Shown here: piece by piece, positions 60,568-64,000 of the stretch
How the letters are laid out: the number at the start of each line of letters is the position of its first letter
Numbering within the stretch: the stretch's first letter is position 1
Assembly: GCA_015075185.1 (NCBI GenBank)
Contig: JABTUW010000005.1
Coordinates: 372,001 to 436,000, forward strand
DNA length: 64,000 bases
Direction of reading: 5' to 3'
Origin: Anaerolineales bacterium
GTDB lineage: Bacteria; Chloroflexota; Anaerolineae; 4572-78; J111
The notes under the pieces: model-generated
Seen by the model: only the letters and a program-made list of their open reading frames with translations
Databases searched by the model: none
Told to the model about the DNA's origin: nothing
Program-made: the position numbers and the translations under genes

Positions 60568-61914
60568 ATGGCAGAGAAGCGAACTTTATTAAAAAATGGG
60601 TGTGTCTTAACCCTTGGTCGAAGTCTGGGAAACTTTACCCAAGCCGATGTACTGATTGAAGGCACCAAAATTGCCCAGGTAGGACCAAACTTGACGGCGG
60701 GTGACGCCGAGACGATTGACGCCTCGAACATGATCGTCATGCCGGGTTTTATTGACTCACATCGGCATCTGTGGGAAGGCATTTTGCGCAACATTGGCTG
60801 TGATGTTCCGCTGGAGGGTGAGGCTAGCTACCTGGCGTTCGTCTTGAACACCCTGGCCCCCGTCTACCGCCCGCAGGATGTTTATATCGGGAACTTGGTC
60901 AGCACCCTGGGCGCGATTGATGCCGGGATAACCACCATCCTCGACTGGTCCCATATTCAGGCTGGACCGGAGCATACCGACGCCGCTGTCAGAGCCCTGC
61001 AAGAGTCGGGCATGCGGGCCGTCTTCGCCTACGGCCCGGTTTGGTATGAAGCGCCCAAACCGGAGCACCCCGACTGGTTCAAGCGGGCCGCCAAGCAGTA
61101 TTTTTCCTCCAAGGACCAGTTGCTGACGCTGGGTTTGGCCGCTTTTGGGCCGGAATTTAACTCGCTTGAAGGCAACCAGGCGGATTGGCAGCTTGCCCGC
61201 GAGTGTGATGCGCGCATCACCGTCCATGTGGGCGTCGGCACCTTTGGTCGGCATGGCAAAGTGGCGGAGGTGGGCAAGACCGGGATCTATGGGCCAGACA
61301 CAACCTTTATCCACTGCACGACGTTGAGTGATGACGAAATCCAGATGATCGTGGACTCGGGTGGGACGGTGTCGCTGGCTGCGCCGGTAGAAATGATGAT
61401 GGGCCATGGGATGGTACCGACCCAGAAATTCCTGGATCGCGGCCTGCGCCCCAGCCTGAGCGTTGACGTTGAGACCAACGTACCCAATGATATGTTCACC
61501 CAGATGCGTTCGGTTGCCTCCCTGCAGCGTGCTCTGCTCTTTGAGCGGCAGTTGGCGGGCGAGGATAACCTGCCGGACTTTCTGTGTGCCCGCGATGTGT
61601 TGGAGTTCGCTACCATTGAGGGCGCGCGGGCCAACGGCCTGGACCACAAGGTGGGCACGCTGACCCCCGGCAAAGAGGCCGATATTGTCATGCTGCGCAC
61701 AGACCGGGTTAACGTCATACCCATCAACGATCCGATTGGGGCGGTGGTCTGGGGGATGGATACCGGCAACGTGGATTCGGTCTTTGTGGCCGGCAAGGCC
61801 CTGAAACGAGATGGTCAGTTAGTCGGGGTGGACATGGACCGGGTCCGCAAAATGGTCTACGAGTCCCGCGATTACGTCGTGGCCAAGTCGGGCTTCAAAC
61901 TGCCGACGATTTGA
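60568..61914 (+). CDS. Cytosine deaminase/TrzN-type amidohydrolase (copy 2)
   Basis: 448 residues: DSHRHLWEG (HxH), His in TVHVGVG, His in TFIHCTT, Asp in LSVDVET. Same family and similar length as the protein at 48872 (shared AxxKRTLxxN, TTxLDWSHI, LEFATxEGAR, GNVDxxFVxG), clearly a diverged paralogue. RBS AAGGGGG. A possible -10 TATAAT lies at 60545-60550. Probably acts on the ligand or an intermediate of the adjacent Liv system. Confidence 0.92.
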   Translation: MAEKRTLLKNGCVLTLGRSLGNFTQADVLIEGTKIAQVGPNLTAGDAETIDASNMIVMPGFIDSHRHLWEGILRNIGCDVPLEGEASYLAFVLNTLAPVYRPQDVYIGNLVSTLGAIDAGITTILDWSHIQAGPEHTDAAVRALQESGMRAVFAYGPVWYEAPKPEHPDWFKRAAKQYFSSKDQLLTLGLAAFGPEFNSLEGNQADWQLARECDARITVHVGVGTFGRHGKVAEVGKTGIYGPDTTFIHCTTLSDDEIQMIVDSGGTVSLAAPVEMMMGHGMVPTQKFLDRGLRPSLSVDVETNVPNDMFTQMRSVASLQRALLFERQLAGEDNLPDFLCARDVLEFATIEGARANGLDHKVGTLTPGKEADIVMLRTDRVNVIPINDPIGAVVWGMDTGNVDSVFVAGKALKRDGQLVGVDMDRVRKMVYESRDYVVAKSGFKLPTI

Positions 61915-61916
61915 GT

Positions 61917-61985
61917 CAGTTATCAGTTTTCAGTTGCCAGTGACCGGTTATCGGTCAGATAGTTCACTGATTACTAACTACTGAA
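61917..61985. repeat. Short intergenic repeat rich in CAGTTATCAG
   Basis: Overlapping CAGTTATCAGTTTTCAGTTGCCAGT units, then TTCACTGATTACTAACTACTG. Similar to the element at 9861-9911. Confidence 0.5.
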
Positions 61986-62007
61986 TACTATTTTTTAGGA
62001 GGCAACC

Positions 62008-62445
62008 ATGGCGATTACTCAACAATCCATGACCGATGAGCAGCGCAAGTCAATTGCGCTGGAATATCTTAAGCGGATTGACCGGGGCGAAAACTTTTTT
62101 GACCTGTTTGCCGATGATGCGCAGGTTTATCTCCCCAAGTGGGGCCTGGCCAACGGCCGGACCGAGTTTGAGCAGTTATTTAGAGATCTCGGCTCGATTT
62201 TGTCAGCGATCACGCACGATTACGCCTACTTTAACTACATCATCCAGGGCGATTACGTGGTCGTTGAAGGCACCAGCTATGGCAAAACGGCCGGCGGGGT
62301 CGAATGGCGAGCCGGGGTAACCCACGCCGGGCGCTGGTGTGATGTCTTTGAGATCCGCGATTTCAAAATCCAGCGTGTATTTATCTATCTTGATCCCGAC
62401 TATGCCGGCGCAGACACAGCCCGCTATCCCTGGCTGAATCGGTAA
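62008..62445 (+). CDS. SnoaL/NTF2-like small protein
   Basis: 145 residues of the NTF2-like fold: ALEYLKRIDRGENFFDLFADDAQVYLPKWGLANGRTEFEQLFRDLG, then strands ending in FEIRDFKIQRVFIYLDPDYAG. Members are cyclases, isomerases, hydratases or ligand-binding proteins. No specific residues identify the substrate. Strong RBS TAGGAGG. It lies between an amidohydrolase and an HpaB-type monooxygenase. Confidence 0.82.
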   Translation: MAITQQSMTDEQRKSIALEYLKRIDRGENFFDLFADDAQVYLPKWGLANGRTEFEQLFRDLGSILSAITHDYAYFNYIIQGDYVVVEGTSYGKTAGGVEWRAGVTHAGRWCDVFEIRDFKIQRVFIYLDPDYAGADTARYPWLNR

Positions 62446-62459
62446 AACAAAGTAATCTT

Positions 62460-62499
62460 CTCGTTCCCACGTCAAGCGTGGCGAAAGCGTGGGAACGAG
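62460..62499. repeat. Inverted repeat CTCGTTCCCACG/CGTGGGAACGAG
   Basis: Perfect 12-bp arms (62460-62471 and 62488-62499), loop TCAAGCGTGGCGAAAG. The A-run on its 3' side rules out a + strand intrinsic terminator. A common type of dispersed palindrome. Confidence 0.75.
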
Positions 62500-62536
62500 A
62501 AAAAATAAAGCATGTATATAATGAGGAGGTTTTTTA

Positions 62537-64000
62537 ATGTTAGCTGAAGCTGAAATGGGCGAAAAAACGCAATCTACTCCCCGCCCGCTGACTGGAGCCG
62601 AGTACCTGGACAGCCTGAGGGATGACCGGGAAATCTGGATCTACGGCGAGCGGGTCAAAGATGTGACCACCCACCCGGCCTTTCGCAATACCGTGCGCAT
62701 GGTCGCCCGCTTGTACGATGCCTTGCACGACCCCAAAACCAAAGATGTGATGCTGACCGACACCGACACCGGCTCCGGCAGTAAGACCCATCATTTCTTT
62801 AGAGCCAGCCGCAGTGCCGAGGAGTATGTGGCCGCCCGTGACGCTATTGCTCAATGGCAGCGTCTGGTGTACGGCTGGATGGGCCGCAGCCCGGATTACA
62901 AAGCCGCCTTCCTGGCAACGCTGGGGGCCAACGCCGACTTTTATGATCCCTACCAGGAAAACGCCCGCCGCTGGTACAAACAATGCCAGGAAAGGGTGCT
63001 CTACCTGAACCACGCCATCGTCAACCCGCCGATAGACCGGCACCTGCCGCCCGACGAGGTCGCCGATGTGTACGTCCACGCGGTCAAAGAAACGGACGCC
63101 GGCATTGTGGTCAGCGGGGCCAAGGTGGTTGCCACCGGCTCGGCCATGACCCACTTCAACTTCATCGCTCACCACGGCTTGCCCATCAAAAAGAAGGAAT
63201 TTGCCCTGATCTTTATGGTGCCGATGGATGCGCCGGGGTTGAAACTGCTCTGCCGGACTTCCTATGAGATGACAGCCAGCGTCATGGGCACGCCCTTTGA
63301 CTATCCCCTCTCCAGCCGGCTGGATGAGAATGACTCGATTTTGGTCATGGATAACGTGCTGGTTCCGTGGGAAAATGTTTTTGTTTACGGCGATGCCGAG
63401 AAGTTCAACAACTTCTTCCCGCGCTCCGGCTTTGTGCACCGCTTCGGCTTGCAGGGCTGTACCCGCCTGGCGGTCAAGCTGGATTTTATTGCCGGGCTGC
63501 TGCTCAAGGCCGTCGGCGCGACCGGCGTGGCCGATTATCGCGGGGTGCAGGTCAACGTGGGTGAGGTGATTGCCTGGCGCAACATGTTCTGGGGCCTGAC
63601 CGATGCCATGGCTCGGACCACCACCCCCTGGAATAACGGCGCGGTCCTGCCCAATATGCACTATGTCATGGCCTATCGCATGCTCATGGGGGTAGCCTAT
63701 CCCCGCATTAAAGAGATCATCCAGCAGGTCGTCTCCAGCGGTTTGATTTACCTGAACTCCAGCGCCGTGGACTTTAAAGTGCCGGAGATACGGCAGTATC
63801 TCGACAAGTACGTGCGCGGTTCCGGCGGTATGCCCGCTGTTGACCGGGTCAAGCTGATGAAGCTGCTCTGGGACGCCATCGGCACCGAATTTGGCGGGCG
63901 GCATGAACTGTACGAGCGCAACTACGCCGGCAGCCACGAAACTGTCCGCTTTGAACCGTTGTTTGTGGCTATGGCCGATGGCACGGCGGACCAGATGAAG
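62537..64000 (+). CDS. HpaB-type flavin-dependent monooxygenase/4-hydroxyphenylacetate 3-hydroxylase family, 3' truncated
   Basis: Starts at ATG 62537 after GAGGAGG and stays open to the window end (488 codons). N-terminal PRPLTGAEYLDSLRDDREIWIYGERVKDVTTHPAF and TGSGSKTHHFFRASRSAEEY are the HpaB family start; later QCQERVLYLNHAIVNPPIDR and RSGFVHRFGLQGCTRLAVKLDF also fit. The family contains 4-hydroxyphenylacetate 3-monooxygenases (FADH2 used) and vinylacetyl-CoA isomerases; the FADH2-supplying reductase HpaC is not seen before the window ends. Family length is about 480-520, so only the C-terminal end is missing. Confidence 0.9.
   Translation, partial: MLAEAEMGEKTQSTPRPLTGAEYLDSLRDDREIWIYGERVKDVTTHPAFRNTVRMVARLYDALHDPKTKDVMLTDTDTGSGSKTHHFFRASRSAEEYVAARDAIAQWQRLVYGWMGRSPDYKAAFLATLGANADFYDPYQENARRWYKQCQERVLYLNHAIVNPPIDRHLPPDEVADVYVHAVKETDAGIVVSGAKVVATGSAMTHFNFIAHHGLPIKKKEFALIFMVPMDAPGLKLLCRTSYEMTASVMGTPFDYPLSSRLDENDSILVMDNVLVPWENVFVYGDAEKFNNFFPRSGFVHRFGLQGCTRLAVKLDFIAGLLLKAVGATGVADYRGVQVNVGEVIAWRNMFWGLTDAMARTTTPWNNGAVLPNMHYVMAYRMLMGVAYPRIKEIIQQVVSSGLIYLNSSAVDFKVPEIRQYLDKYVRGSGGMPAVDRVKLMKLLWDAIGTEFGGRHELYERNYAGSHETVRFEPLFVAMADGTADQMK

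Noticed and set aside
62460..62505. Intrinsic terminator after the SnoaL-like gene
   Set aside because: The hairpin is followed by A residues, not T, on the coding strand, so it does not fit a rho-independent terminator; kept as a repeat.
62540..63937. 465-codon open frame on the - strand
   Set aside because: It is the antisense of the HpaB-type gene, whose + strand frame has a strong RBS, conserved family motifs and runs off the window end. The - strand product is rich in Gly/His/Val with no family motif.

Overview
The window reads as chromosome from a large-genome bacterium, most likely a member of the Chloroflexota (Anaerolineae/Caldilineae-like). This is inferred from the lipoprotein linkers rich in Ala/Pro/Thr (for example TPVPATATPVPATAT after the lipobox), the moderately high GC, the dense paralogous catabolic operons, and intergenic spaces filled with heptamer-period and palindromic repeats. 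No rRNA, tRNA, CRISPR array, transposase or phage gene was seen. Nearly all genes lie on the + strand; only the aldo/keto reductase and the XRE-cupin regulator are on the - strand.

Layout. 1-3.4 kb: a small signalling cluster (GAF protein, degenerate RsbT/RsbW-like protein, CheY-like receiver, double-GAF protein), then a convergent aldo/keto reductase. 4.7-12.1 kb: a FadR-type regulator heading a flavoprotein/ferredoxin pair (AprA/AprB-like), a seven-blade LVIVD propeller and a nitrate/sulfonate-type ABC transporter. 12.2-20 kb: creatinase-fold and creatininase-fold hydrolases, two alcohol dehydrogenases, a ThDP enzyme and an MFS exporter. 20.2-31.2 kb: a second, almost identical FadR regulator, a 3-hydroxyisobutyrate-dehydrogenase-like enzyme, 2-oxoacid dehydrogenase E1 alpha/beta, and a branched-chain-amino-acid-type (Liv) ABC transporter whose binding protein contains two tandem ligand domains, then a DMT permease. 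31.3-38.6 kb: ACMSD-type amidohydrolase, cupins, CrtI-like flavoprotein, C-C-hydrolase-like alpha/beta hydrolase, a second creatinase-fold protein, a Gfo/Idh/MocA oxidoreductase and an OsmC-family gene with an in-frame UGA at the catalytic cysteine. 38.7-42.8 kb: a three-subunit molybdenum hydroxylase (CoxG/M/L/S order) whose iron-sulfur subunit carries an amber codon. 42.8-48.8 kb: a divergent XRE-cupin regulator, a second E1 alpha/beta pair, a third creatinase-fold protein and the E2 acyltransferase. 48.9-64 kb: two cytosine-deaminase-type amidohydrolases, RidA-like protein, a second hydroxyisobutyrate-dehydrogenase-like enzyme, an alcohol dehydrogenase, two bicupins, a degenerate SDR, a second Liv transporter, a SnoaL-like protein and an HpaB-type flavin monooxygenase running off the end.

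Taken together this looks like a catabolic island: two Liv systems and one SsuABC-type system for import; amidohydrolases, creatinase/creatininase folds and RidA for opening C-N bonds; Mo-hydroxylase, HpaB, cupins and dehydrogenases for oxidation; and 2-oxoacid dehydrogenase complexes to convert products to acyl-CoA. The substrate cannot be named from sequence. The strongest leads are the probable selenocysteine OsmC protein with a SECIS-like hairpin, the 718-bp near-identical FadR duplication with conserved period-8 operator-like repeats, gene-conversion-like identity between the two E1 alpha genes, the two-domain Liv binding protein, and an E2 subunit whose linkers look built from intergenic repeat DNA.
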